Below are positions 9,940 to 20,587 of a stretch of 55,699 nucleotides of DNA, piece by piece. This DNA is from Oopsacas minuta (taxonomy: Eukaryota; Porifera; Hexactinellida; Lyssacinosida; Leucopsacidae). A model generated the notes under the pieces. The model did no database searches. It had not been told where the DNA came from and saw only the letters and a program-made list of their open reading frames with translations. A program made the position numbers and the translations under genes. The DNA lies in contig JAKMXF010000056.1 in NCBI GenBank assembly GCA_024704765.1, positions 1 to 55,699 of the forward strand. Direction: 5' to 3'. Every line of letters begins with the position of its first letter. The stretch's first letter is position 1.

Positions 9940-10598
9940 ACGCTCCGTCTTTTTCTACATGGATAGTATATTGTTGTGTAAACATAGCTGGAACGACACT
10001 AAATGTTCCGTCGCAAAACCAGCTGCCGCAGTTTTTTAGTAAATCAATAAATTTAAGTGTGACATATATAATGATCCTTTTCTCATCCCCAAACCCTGAG
10101 TCATACAGTAAAAAGGTTCCCCTTCAAAGATTTTGTGCACTTTTCAGGGATGACAATTTCAGCTGCACAAGTAGAATTGCCACAATTTTCAATAATTATG
10201 CTTCCATAATTTCGAATTGTTCGTTTCACAGACTCCAATTTTGGCGATTTGTTTACAGTACATGGATTCATTTCTCCTATACCTGTGGCTAATATGCCTC
10301 CAGTGCTTTGCTCAGAATTAGATGCTATCGCTTTCATTTTTGTATAACCCTTTAGCATCTGTACACGTTCATGTGAGGGCGTATATGTATGAGCTTGTTA
10401 AATTTCAGATACTACCATAGGCTTGACTATAAAATCATTCCTTGTATGTATTCTTGCTTTCCATGTACCACGTTTTTCACATACCCAAAATGAAATATCA
10501 TCAGATACTCGGTTTAAGGTATAAATGTAAACCATTAGGGAAGCTTTATCTTTATTTTTGTTGCTCTTGATCCGTTCAATAATTAATTCAGAAGCCAT
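9940..10598 (-). pseudogene. MULE transposase N-terminus with FLYWCH finger
   Basis: From ATG at 10598 the minus strand reads VYIYTLNRVSDDISFWVCEK then RGTWKARIHT, a FLYWCH-type zinc finger (aromatic-Trp-x-Cys then Arg-Ile-His). It continues with MLKGYTKMKAIASNSEQST and PKLESVKRTIRNY, the linker usual in MULE ORFs. After frame changes comes LLKNCGSWFCDGTFSVVPAM then FTQQYTIHV near 9970-10060, the first catalytic Asp block (Asp-Gly-Thr-Phe) of Mutator-like transposases. The remaining two thirds are missing. It is a different family from the MULE at 39572-41677. Confidence 0.65.
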
Positions 10599-10783
10599 AA
10601 GTGGAATCGAACTAAGGAAAAGTTAATATGAAAATATGAATCCTAACTACAAAATCCGTTGTATTTTCCTTTAATACCAAATGGTATGGTGTCTAAACGA
10701 AAATTGTGGTCTTTGAGATAATAACCAAGTTAAACAAAAGTGACATAAGAATAACAACGAGACAAATATAGACCAATTTATCT

Positions 10784-11207
10784 TTAACACCATGATTTCT
10801 GCGACCAATTTTCCTCACAACGAAATTTCCGCGACCATCTTTCTGTCAACGGAGTGGGGTCGTCTACAATATTCTTGACCATATCCATGGTATGTAGCGT
10901 GATAACGGAAATAGGGCGTCCCGATTTAGCCACATCTTCCAGGCTCTCCCTACCGTCCTTATATATTTTGGCCCATTCTTTCACACATGAATATGAAAGA
11001 ACATCATCTGAATATACTTTCAACATCTTTTCATATATATCCATAGGCGCTTCACCAAGCCTTGTACTTAACTTTATGACTGCCCTTTGTTCAAATTTCA
11101 AATTGAAGTCTGGAGAAGCCCTGTTATGAAAAAGCCTATAGAATGTACTATGCAAGATTTTGTGATATTTACATGTTACTAGTCCAAATTGAATAATTTC
11201 AACTGTA
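10784..11207 (-). pseudogene. Mariner transposase N-terminal fragment
   Basis: The minus strand reads LKFEQRAVIKLSTRLGEAPM, DIYEKMLKVYSDDVLSYSCV, KEWAKIYKDGRESLEDVAKS, GRPISV: the N-terminal DNA-binding region of a mariner transposase. It breaks off near 10800, before the second helix-turn-helix. The 5' flank is cut by the terminus of the next mariner at 11208, whose TA is at 11206-11207. It is a separate, older copy of a different subfamily. Confidence 0.75.
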
Positions 11208-12542
11208 CTAGGGCGTTCAATAAATCTTGCGGGTGATATCATGGAATATGATAAAAACACTATACACACTAATTCACTGTATTATTTATTCAAAGTAATC
11301 ACCTCCTGCAGATACACAAAGTTTTAACCTTTCCGCCCACTTGTAAAACACATTTCTGTACTCTTCTTCGGGGATGGATTTGAAGTACTGGTACAGGCCC
11401 GTTCCGAGTGCTTGTAATGCGTTAAAATCTTTGCCTTGGAGGTAGAATTTAAGCTTGGGGAAAAGCCAAAAATCACATGGAGCTAGGTCTGGTGAGCATG
11501 GTGGATGGGGAAGTAATTATAACCCTTCTACATCCAAGAAATTTTTGGTAAGCTTAGTTGTATGGGAACTGGCGTTATCAATTAAAATCTTCATTCCTCG
11601 AGTTCCGGTTTTCGGGCGGTACTTTTCTATATTTTTTATCAAATTTGGAAGCACTTGCTCTGTAAAGAAAGTAAGCAGTAACAGCCTTGCCACTCTCACA
11701 AGGTAATTGCAGGACAATTCCATGACTACTGAAGAAGATGGTATACATAATCTTAGGTTTTCTGAAGTAGGGCCTAGGAATTTTCGCCGGTTGTTTGTCG
11801 CCCCTCACCTATGATCGCTTCTTATACTTGCTATATGGTGTTGGATAGTACACCCACGTCTCGTCACCAGTAGTAATCTCTGTTAGGTGTCTAGAATCGC
11901 AGTTCTCATAAGTTTCCAAGAGTTTCTTGGCAATATTCAGTCGTGCCAACCTTTGATTCTCACTGAGCTTATGTGGGACCCATTTCCCACAAATCGATCG
12001 GTAGCCAAGCTCAGTCGTCAGGATTGTACGAATAGCTCCCGATGAAATCTCTATACTTTGTTCTAACTAATTGACAGTAATGCACTTGTCTTCCATGACG
12101 ATACTTTCAATGAGTGCGATATTCTCTGAAGTGGTGGCGGATACCTGTCTTCCAGATCGAGGCAAATCTGTGACAACAGCATCACCAGATCTAAAACTGG
12201 CAGCCCATCGTTCTACAGTAGATCTGGAAGGGCAATCCACGCACAATATCTCCTGTAACCCGCTGAAGATCTGTACGAGCTGGATCTTGAGTATTGTGCG
12301 AAACTCTATGTAAGCTCGCCATTATAGGTTGAAATTATCATCCTTTGAAGCCATAAATTTAACAGTGGCTATAAATTGACTACACGTAACTATCTCAAAA
12401 ATTCATAATTTGTATTGAATAATCTTGAAACTTTTAGTATATGGAGTCTAACTATATGGGCTTATATATATGAAAGTTAGATATATTACTTGACTAACTC
12501 CTAAGATATATCATAACCTGCAAGACTTATTGAACGCCCCGA
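11208..12542 (-). mobile_element. Mariner copy 6, complete ends
   Basis: The inverted ends are CTAGGGCGTTCAATAAATCT (left) and TCGGGGCGTTCAATAAGTCT (right, reverse complement). TA flanks lie at 11206-11207 and 12543-12544. Length is 1,335 bp. The termini resemble those of the intact copy at 43234-44566 (GGCGTTCAATAAG core), so they are related subfamilies. Confidence 0.88.
11286..12354 (-). pseudogene. Mariner transposase with stops (copy 6)
   Basis: It starts at ATG 12354 (MASKDDNFNL, then a stop) and remains readable for long stretches: STVERWAASFRSGD, then SGAIRTILTTELGYRSICGK, WVPHKLSENQ, and the catalytic block EITTGDETWVYY. A later frame gives DNASSHTTKLTKNFL. It ends SAGGDYFE and TAA at 11286-11288. 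In-frame stops and shifts in the middle make it inactive, but it is less decayed than copies 1-4. Confidence 0.8.
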
Positions 12543-12552
12543 TATAAGGAAT

Positions 12553-14175
12553 CGGCATTATGTTTGACCACTTTTCTGGCACCTCTTCGATCCAACAAGA
12601 TCTACAATGTTGGGAGAGATGGGTGACAATGCTAGTCGCACCACTGAATCCTAATGTTCATTGTTTAGCCGCGACCTGTGCGACGTTTTAACAGCCTTCA
12701 TGAGTGGGAAGGATTGCTCATTCATATAAGTCGCTCCAAGCATGCTTCCAATGTAGAGTGCATGGCTTTTCAGCTTTGGAAATGCTTGCTCATCCATTAA
12801 TTGAGAAAAAGCGATTAAGTCACCTGTTGAAAATGCGCTCTTCAACGGTTCATGATATTTGAGGTCAATCAGCTCCAATTGAACTCTACTATCTTCACAA
12901 TCCGCAACATTAATTGAGAAGGGATCCTCGGATAGGCGAAATTCATGTTCATATTCTTGGAACACATAGAAACGTTCAGAAAAGTTCTGGCTCAAGGTTT
13001 TAAGATTTAGTTTTAGCTTATTTGTCCTAAAGATTTTTTCTGGATTATCTTTGAGGAGTTTCGCCACAGAAGGGAGATGGCGAAAGTAATTCTTTTCTGG
13101 CTGACTAGTAAACAGAGAGAGCTTCTCCATGAAGCTTCTTACATGGCTCCAAAGTTGCGAAATAAATTTCCCCTCGGCCCTGGAGTCTGATATTTAGATC
13201 ATTCAAATGACCTGTAATGTCAGAGAGGCATGCAAAATCAAACAACCAGTTTTTGTTAGTTATCTGTTCAATCACATGTTCCCCATTTTTGGTTTTTGGG
13301 TTCGCATCTTTTTCTATAATAAAAATTCTAATTTCGGTGAATAGATCATTAAATCGCTGCAAAACACGCCCTCGACTCAACCAACGAACTTCACAATGAT
13401 AGAGAATATCTCCGTACTGCGAATCCAGTTCCTTTCACAGTGCTTTAAATTGTCTATGGTTGAGTCTTTTGCACGAATAAAGTTGATGATTTTGATAACA
13501 ACATCCATTACATTCTGGTATTTGAGAGACTTTCCGCAGAGGGACTCCAGGTGAATTATGCGATGTAAGGAAAGACAGCGATGTTGAGGTAGGACCACCT
13601 CATCCAACAACAATTCCACAGCTCCTATCTCTTTCCCAATCATATTAGGAGCTCCATCTGTTCCAATCGCAAAGAGAAGATTTATTCTGAAGTTGGTTTG
13701 TCAAGTCTATTCCCATTTCTGAAATTCTAGACGCCACGGTATTAGGGGTCAGACTGATGGTTGAGAATAGATTTTGTTGTTTCGGTGCTACTTCGGCGGC
13801 TGCAATTGCCAAGCAGTACTTTATCATTTGACCTTCCGTAAACGGCCGAGTTCTTTTCGCAATAACCTCACATATACGATAACTAGCTCACACACATGCT
13901 TCACTTATTTGTTTTTGGGCGACGAACATTAACTTCTGGGCTATTCTTTCTGTTCTTAATCTTTTCATTGCTTCACCTCTAAACAACCCTGTGAATTCGT
14001 CATATCTCTTGCTGTGTTGCGTTTGGTAATGTCTGCGAAGATTGTACTCCTTGTTCACTGTACAATCGTAGGAACAAATAATACAATAGGAAGACCATTG
14101 GGACCTTTCTCAAAAAATATATTATCGTCCAATCTTCATCAAACCCACGTTTCTCATTGTCAATCTTGCGTTTCG
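12553..14175 (-). pseudogene. GTF2IRD2-like hAT transposase, broken
   Basis: Minus-strand pieces in order: a start region (KRKIDNEKRGFDEDW near 14160), a Cys-x-x-Cys...His...His finger (near 14020-14090), RTRPFTEGQMIKYCLAIAAA with ISLTPNTVASRISEMG (13645-13870), FAIGTDGAPNMIGKEIGAVE (about 13620-13680), INFIRAKDST, WLSRGRVLQRFNDLF, NWLFDFACLSDITGHLNDLN then IRLQGRGE, and a C-terminal RSRLNNEH, stop, then a degenerate RLALS...GSKRCQ. The order fits the GTF2IRD2-type hAT family. The stretch between the ISEMG block and TDGAPNM is too short: the usual Asp-Glu-Ser-Thr-Asp block is missing. The 3' end runs into mariner copy 6. Confidence 0.75.
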
Positions 14176-14439
14176 CAACATATTAATAAGTTCTAATGAC
14201 AAAAAATAATAACGTAAACAAACTCGGTTACTTTTTAAAACAAATATAATCTCACACAATCGGTTCATTTTCTGAAATGAAACAAAACTATTTTAATGCA
14301 TAAATGACACAAACATTCTATAATGTCATATGAAATATAAATGTTAGGGTGGATCTGAATAAATGGAGAAACATAAAGGCAATCGCGAATGGAATACATG
14401 GTAGGTTTAAAAGATAATTAAAGTGATCCAAAGCGCACA

Positions 14440-14532
14440 TATATTGCTCCAAATCCATCAAGGCTTAGCGGGCCAAAAAAAGTGAGCTTGCGGGCCGCAT
14501 CCGGCCCACGGGTCAGCAGTATGAGACCGCTG
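14440..14532 (-). repeat. Probable hAT terminal sequence
   Basis: In reverse complement it starts CAGCGGTCTCATACTGCTGA and continues with GGGCCGGATGCGGCCC, the CAG-first, GC-rich end usual in this hAT group. It lies upstream of the pseudogene at 12553-14175 and is probably its 5' end. The partner end was not found. Confidence 0.5.
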
Positions 14533-14779
14533 ATTTAGTAGGTTATAAACATGAATGTATGTTTAATTTCATATATTTAATCGCATCTTGGTGCAATCTT
14601 CCAACAAGAAAATCACAAATTCTAGACCTGTTGTGAATAAATACTTAACTCATTCATAAACAGTCCCTTCAAATTATTTAATTTCAGCTATTTTTATTTA
14701 ATCATTAAAAACTTTTACAATTTTGTATATCAGTGTAATTATTGTATATTTTACGATTTACTAGTAGAGTTTTTCTGAT

Positions 14780-14874
14780 AAATTAACACATGGAAGGTAG
14801 TCGTAGGTCAATACTGCCCGCAAAAAATTTGGAATTAGAATGCGGTCCACGCAGAAAAAAGTTGCCAACTCCTG
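14780..14874 (-). repeat. Second hAT-like terminal sequence
   Basis: In reverse complement it begins CAGGAGTTGGCAACTTTTTT, followed by TGCGTGGACCGCATTC, another CAG-first hAT-type end. No coding sequence belongs to it here, so it is a solo end or part of a small derivative. Confidence 0.4.
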
Positions 14875-15352
14875 ACTTAGTCCGATACTTAAGTTTTCTT
14901 AATAAATGCGATGATGTTGATTTTAGGTGATAGCAAGTTTGAGAATGACGAATCTGATAGGTTAGTTATGTCGGACAGAAGTTATAAGGATTTTGTAGGT
15001 GGTAACAATATTATATACTCAACATGCACCTTCACAGGTAGCCAGAGCAGGTATAAGAGTAGGTGTTATATGGTCATATTTTTTTACCCAGAGATCAATC
15101 GGCTTGCTGTATTTTGTATACATTGTAGACTATGTAGCTCTCATGCTGGTAAGCTAAAAAAAATAGTGCAGTACAATAATCTAGACGACAGGAGATAAAC
15201 GCATGGACCAGTCTTACTAAGGTAAGCTTGTCAAGGTAGGAACGAAGAGCACCTATCCTATATAAAGATAGTGACGTAGCCTTGCACATCTTATTGACAT
15301 GAGATTTCAATGATATATGCGTATCTCAGATGACAGCTAGGTTTAAGACATT

Positions 15353-15769
15353 CACGGGTAACTGAAAAAACATTATGACAAAAAAAATGAGGTCGTTGAG
15401 ATTTTTTCACTTTCTTATACAGAATTTTATGAGGAATCCGAATATACGCTCCAAAAAATTTTCCTACCATTAAAATTTTTTTTACAGATTATACAAAAAT
15501 TTATGAAATCAAAAAAATTCTGGCTACAATAATTTTAACATATCCTCATTTTTAATATATTATCGTGATTCTTCGCTGAAATACTTCTTTCTAGAATTCA
15601 ATTTAATTACTAGTTACCTAATAGAATTGATGTTTTTAACGAATTCCTATCCAAAATGTCATTACCATGGCAACAAAATGAAACGTAGGAATTTACGCAA
15701 TAGTTTTCAATCTAGCTAAGTAGTACTTGTATGATATTACATTTAGGATATATACGTGTAATTATTGAT
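15353..15769. repeat. Left 417-bp terminal inverted repeat
   Basis: It pairs with 17864-18280 in reverse complement with no gaps and about three substitutions. It includes long A/T runs and ends inside at ATTATTGAT. The ORF stop codon lies only about 70 bp further in. Confidence 0.93.
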
Positions 15770-15842
15770 GCTTAACCTTAACTTAACCAATTATTTTTAT
15801 TCCAAATATAGTGTAATGTAGAACATGACCTAGCTTATCATA

Positions 15843-17846
15843 CTATGATTTATTTATGAAATTGACGAAGTTAACATCTGATACTGTGTTTAATAAGCAC
15901 TCTGGAAATTTTTCATTTTCCTCTTGACATTTATATCTTGTCTCCCAAACTCTGCCAAATCTAGAATGGGCGGATTCAAATGCTTGTTCTGAAACTGATC
16001 CTAAACCCATTCCATCTGGAAGATAATTCGTGATAAACGGAATTAGGTGCCTACATAGAACATGAACTTTTGTAGAGCAAGAAAGTCCTGATTGTTTAAA
16101 TGATTGTTCAAAATGATATACTGCCATTTTGAAATCTCCCTTTATGTGTTTCCCGAAGCAAGAATCAACAACATCCCTGAATTTTACAAGCGTGATATAA
16201 GACGAATTACTCTTTGGAAACCCGAGTTCCAATACCTCCTTTGTGATTTTCCTCATTGCATTACCTTCAAATGCTCCTCCATGGTAAGCACTTCTATGAA
16301 TATTCAGTTTTTTTAGTATTGCTTCATGGTGTTCTTTTTCGTCCTCAGACATTGTGATGAGGATGGCATCGTATAACTTCTGTCCTATCCCAAGTAACAG
16401 ATGTAACTCGGGAAGATTAAACATTTGCATGAAATCTACCAGCCATACATTTAGTGCTTGGCGATCCTCAATACCATCGCAGTCAATTGCATGATTCTTA
16501 GAATCTCCCTGATACATATCTTGAAGCTTTTGAAACATCTCTAGATGGTGAGCAGATGATCGTTCTTCCCACTGAACACTGTCTAAACCCCTTCTATTGT
16601 CCCAAGTACACCATATACAAGGGTGACGTCCGTTCATTATTCCCAAGCAATAACTAGCAGCCTTCAAATCTACCGTAAATGAAACGTTGTATTCTTCCAT
16701 CAGCCGTTTTATCTGGTCATCTTGAAGCATAACGGAGAAGTTATAATTACACTCAGGGGCACTCGTAACCCATAGATAAACCAGGTTATCGACAGAATTA
16801 TCATTCTGTAGACACATAAGTAGTTTAGTGAAACCACGACCAAAGTCTAATCCAAGCTTGAAATGAAGATCATGTACCGATATTTCTCCGCTGATATTAA
16901 AGATCTTTTCTATCAGGGCATCGATATTGCAACATCTCACTATCCAGGAGTTCCTATATTCTGAATTGTATTTCTCTTTACTATAGTCCAGCTCAATCTG
17001 GATGCATTCGAATATTTCGTCGCACAACAAATGTCGTTCTCTATAGTAGCTATCCATTGATGGACATGGTACTCCAACATCTCTAATAATTCGAGTTACT
17101 ACCTTTAACTGCTTATTAGACAATGACATTCCTGAACACTTCAAATTCGCGATGTGAGAGAAATCCATTTTTGGTACTTTAGCTGGACGTTCGTCAGTAC
17201 TGGAAGAGGAGATAGAAAGATGAAACGGATTCCCACCTGAAGTTTTAGGCAAATGAATTGAAGATTTGTTGTGGCTACATTCATGTAATCTTTGGTATAC
17301 ATTATCACCAACGAATGTATCAATAGCGTTATGGTGTTCCAACATATTATGTGCGTTGGTAATCAATGTCTTTTTCAAACAGATATGACTAACTCCAGGA
17401 CTAACACAACTCGCACATTTGTTACATATCTTGATCGTCTTTTGAGGTGAATTGATTGTTGGTCTTCCTGGCTTTATATGAATTATCGAAGATGAAGCTT
17501 GATTCTTGCGACCGAACCTTGAACTCTCGGTACACATTGAACATAAGTTCTCAATGCGGCAGGTGTTTAAGCGCGTGTTACGAATTAAGGGCCAATCATA
17601 TCGTGCAGGTGTTTTCCTCATCGTATCCCCTGAGGACAGAGTAAACAAGTAGAGCTTACAAGTATTACACACGATATAAGGGCGATTATCTTCTAAAATA
17701 TTGATTGGTTCCAAATATTGGTTGTATAATTCACCTAACTTAGTGTCCTTTAGGTGATTATTCCTCAAAACTATTTTGCCAACTTTCGAACAACACCAGC
17801 GACAAATTCTAGTTTTTGCATGTTCATGTTTCGTTTCTTCACTCAT
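15843..17846 (-). CDS. Transposase of the RAG1/Transib/Chapaev type, 667 residues
   Basis: A single open frame from ATG 17846 to a stop at 15843, 18 bp inside the right inverted repeat. Residues 15-63 hold C15-x2-C18 and C60-x2-C63, followed by C102-x2-C105, PGRP (126-129) and C141-x2-C144-x2-C147 with H154 and C156. The first part resembles the N-terminal zinc-binding region of RAG1 and of mollusc N-RAG-TP elements. The C-terminal half follows the RAG1/Chapaev core: GLDFGRGFTK (D334), VDLKAASYCLG (D393), then HPCIWC (C410, C413), YHGGAFEGN (521-529), KVHVLCRHLIPF (593-604) and GLGSVSEQAFESAH (614-627; E620 or E624). D334, D393 and E620/E624 are my candidates for the catalytic triad. The protein would act in the nucleus, cutting at the inverted repeats. 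Family placement is inference from motif order; the coding call itself is firm. Confidence 0.8.
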   Translation of the reverse strand: MSEETKHEHAKTRICRWCCSKVGKIVLRNNHLKDTKLGELYNQYLEPINILEDNRPYIVCNTCKLYLFTLSSGDTMRKTPARYDWPLIRNTRLNTCRIENLCSMCTESSRFGRKNQASSSIIHIKPGRPTINSPQKTIKICNKCASCVSPGVSHICLKKTLITNAHNMLEHHNAIDTFVGDNVYQRLHECSHNKSSIHLPKTSGGNPFHLSISSSSTDERPAKVPKMDFSHIANLKCSGMSLSNKQLKVVTRIIRDVGVPCPSMDSYYRERHLLCDEIFECIQIELDYSKEKYNSEYRNSWIVRCCNIDALIEKIFNISGEISVHDLHFKLGLDFGRGFTKLLMCLQNDNSVDNLVYLWVTSAPECNYNFSVMLQDDQIKRLMEEYNVSFTVDLKAASYCLGIMNGRHPCIWCTWDNRRGLDSVQWEERSSAHHLEMFQKLQDMYQGDSKNHAIDCDGIEDRQALNVWLVDFMQMFNLPELHLLLGIGQKLYDAILITMSEDEKEHHEAILKKLNIHRSAYHGGAFEGNAMRKITKEVLELGFPKSNSSYITLVKFRDVVDSCFGKHIKGDFKMAVYHFEQSFKQSGLSCSTKVHVLCRHLIPFITNYLPDGMGLGSVSEQAFESAHSRFGRVWETRYKCQEENEKFPECLLNTVSDVNFVNFINKS

Positions 17847-17863
17847 TTGCTTTAACTGAATTA

Positions 17864-18280
17864 ATCAATAATTACACGTATATATCCTAAATGTAATATC
17901 ATACAAGTACTACTTAGCTAGATTGAAAACTATTGCGTAAATTCCTACGTTTCATTTTGTTGCCATGGTAATGACATTTTGGATAGGAATTCGATAAAAA
18001 CATCAATTCTATTAGGTAACTAGTAATTAAATTGAATTCTAGAAAGAAGTATTTCAGCGAAGAATCACGATAATACATTAAAAATGGGGATATGTTAAAA
18101 TTATTGTAGCCAGAATTTTTTTGATTTCATAAATTTTTGTATAATCTGTAAAAAAAATTTTAATGGTAGGAAAATTTTTTGGAGCGTATATTCGGATTCC
18201 TCATAAAATTCTGTATAAGAAAGTGAAAAAATCTCAACGACCTCATTTTTTTTGTCATAATGTTTTTTCAGTTACCCGTG
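17864..18280. repeat. Right 417-bp terminal inverted repeat
   Basis: Mirror of 15353-15769. The short interval between its inner edge and the start codon at 17846 means that any promoter for the transposase must lie mainly within this repeat. Confidence 0.93.
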
Positions 18281-19675
18281 CATTGTCTATAGGGCGAAGG
18301 ACAAATTTTCCACATGTGATAGAAGAAATAGCCTGGGAATTGCAAGATTGAGGTGAGAAAAAGACGACGTTAGACTTCAATGGGTTGTAACAAGTTAGTT
18401 TTCAATAAACCAAACATTAATATCACGCAGGCAACATTCAAGTTGCAGAATAGGTTCATCAATTTAGAAGGCGAAAGTGAAAGTGAAAGATAACTGGACA
18501 TCATAGGATGTAATAGGATAGAAAGAGCATGGGCATGCACTATGTCTTCAATAGGGAAATACATAAGTTGAAGAGAATGGGATCTAGTTAGTTTCCTGAG
18601 GAATGCCAAACTTAACAGGCTGTGGGTTGGAGAGTGTACCTTTGATGCTAATAGCTTTACTTCGGTGAGACAAAAAGGACTTTATCCAGAAGAGAACTTG
18701 GCCCATAAGACCAAAACCCAAGTGTAGACGCTCAAAGAGGATTTCGCATCTCCAAAGGCACTAGATAGATCAAGAAGAGTTAATAGGGCATTTCTTCCTG
18801 CATCAAGGGTGCTACCAATATCATTGAACAGTTTGATAAGCAAAGTTTCTGTTGAGTGATGTTTCTGAATGTCGATTGTATTAATGGGTACAAATTGTTG
18901 TCTGATAGGTACAAGTCTAGTTGTGTAAGAATTGACCTTTGAAGCAATTTAGACAGGAATTGGACTATAATTTGTGAACTCATTATAACCAAAGAAGGAC
19001 TTTTTAGAGATGGAGTGATCAGAGCTTGTTTAAGATTCCCTGGAAAGACAGCTTGCTGTATCGAGCAATTTATGACCTTTTAATATGCACACATAGGTGA
19101 GGAATACATGTTTAAGGATCGCTGTTTGGATCAGATCTAAACTACAGTGTTTTGCTCCAGATACATTGGGTAAGATGTGCACTTCAGGCGGGTTCAAGTA
19201 GGTAAAATCGTGGAAGCTCGTAGGATAGGAAACAGTTAGAATGTAAAGAGAACAAGGTGGATTTGAGCAATTACATAAGTCCTGTAGTTTGTCAATTTTG
19301 TCTCTGAAATAGCGGGAGAATTTACAAGCTAAGGATAGTTGGAGGAGGCATCCGAAAGGACATTCTTTTTGCTTGGGACAAACAATCTTTGTACAAGATG
19401 GAATTATTTCCTATCGTCACAGCTACCGAAATTCTCCCTTTAATACTCAGTCTTGATAGAATCAAGAAGACACTTATAAGAGTAGGATTTCTCCTTAAGG
19501 AGATCAAAGTCATGTGTGTAGATCTGGACTTCATGAGCTTCCCTTCAAGTCTTCATAACTCTCGTGTTATTTCGCGGAGATCGCAAGTGTACCACTGACA
19601 CAATGGACGGCTGGTCAAGGTTTTGCAAGATACATGGGCATGCTCGTCAAGTGCCGAGAGTAAGTTTGTGTTATA

Positions 19676-20587
19676 CAGGCAGGGGACAAAAGTATTCGAC
19701 CACACAAATATATTGTCATAAATTGTATACTCTTTCCCGCTCCTATATATTGTGTAGTCTATATTCGTAGCTGCTATCTAGTAATTTGTAGAGAATAACA
19801 CATGTTTTTCAAGAATTTCAAAAAGATATTTTCGATTTACACTTTTTGAAGGTGTTAATTATTCATAATTATTAGATAATTATTGATAGTCAAAATATGT
19901 GGTATTTCAAAACCAATTAAGAATCTATAATTTCTGGCTTGATATTTGAATTCTACATAGGCGAGTTACCCCAGATTGAAATTTCCAATCGGAATTAACA
20001 GTTTTTACCAAAGTTCTAGAAGACGTTCAATTTGCCCCACCTGTGCCACTTTTTCCACAAAGTGGCACAGGTGGCAGGAAAAGCGCCACTACAAGGAAAT
20101 CAACTAGGGTTAGGAGGAATAAGTCGAAGTAATGTTTTCGAATGATATGACTATGCTAACCCTTGAGTTCCAAAATAACCTCTTGGTAGCGGCCACTTGT
20201 GCCACCTTGGGCAAAAGATGGCAAAAATGACATAAATTGAAATTCATCTATAGCTCTGGTAAAATTGTTCAATCCGATTGGAAATTTCAATCTGGGGTAA
20301 CTCGCCTAAGTAGAATTCAAATATCAAGTCAGAAATTATAGATTCTTAATAGGCTTTGATTTCCCACATATTTTGATTATCAATAATTATCTAATAATTA
20401 TGAATAATTAACACCTTCAAAAAGTGTAAACGAAGATATCTTTTTGAAATTCTTGAAAAACATATGTTATTCTTTACAAATTACTAGATAGCAGCTACGA
20501 ATATAGACTACACAATATATAGGAGCGGGAAAGAGTATACAATTTATGACAATATATTTGTGCTCGAATACTTTTATCCCCTGACTG
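19676..20587. mobile_element. Foldback tc1/mariner-type non-autonomous element, 912 bp
   Basis: The ends read CAGGCAGGGGACAAAAGTAT (left) and CAGTCAGGGGATAAAAGTAT (right, reverse complement), flanked by TA at 19674-19675 and 20588-20589. The inverted arms are long (19676-19993 with 20273-20587) and remain partly alignable further inward. No protein is encoded. The CAGGGG...AAAAGTATTCG end is typical of Tc1-like elements, so an unrelated autonomous copy would have moved it. It lies inside the LINE. Confidence 0.88.
20037..20074. repeat. Perfect 16-bp hairpin at the centre of the foldback element
   Basis: CCACCTGTGCCACTTT (20037-20052) pairs with 20059-20074 across a 6-base loop. A looser copy, CCACTTGTGCCACCTT, appears near 20190-20205. 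It is a second fold nested between the long arms. Confidence 0.85.

Larger units (their letters stand above)
15353..18280 (-). mobile_element. Intact RAG1/Chapaev-like DNA transposon with 417-bp inverted ends
   Basis: The 2,928-bp element begins CACGGGTAACTGAAAAAACA at both ends, in inverted orientation. The target site CATT is duplicated at 15349-15352 and 18281-18284. When the element and one CATT are taken out, the LINE frame reads straight through (DNVLNLAVI), which confirms the ends. The two terminal repeats differ at about three positions by eye. Between them is one uninterrupted ORF. Chapaev-type elements are known to make 4-bp duplications and their ends start with CAC, which agrees. 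Near-identical arms and an open frame mean it moved recently. Confidence 0.9.

Noticed and set aside
9891-10292. 133-residue plus-strand ORF
   Set aside because: It is the opposite strand of the FLYWCH-MULE remnant.
18163-18351. Plus-strand ORF crossing the right end of the RAG1-like element
   Set aside because: It lies mostly in the inverted repeat and continues into the LINE; no family resemblance.
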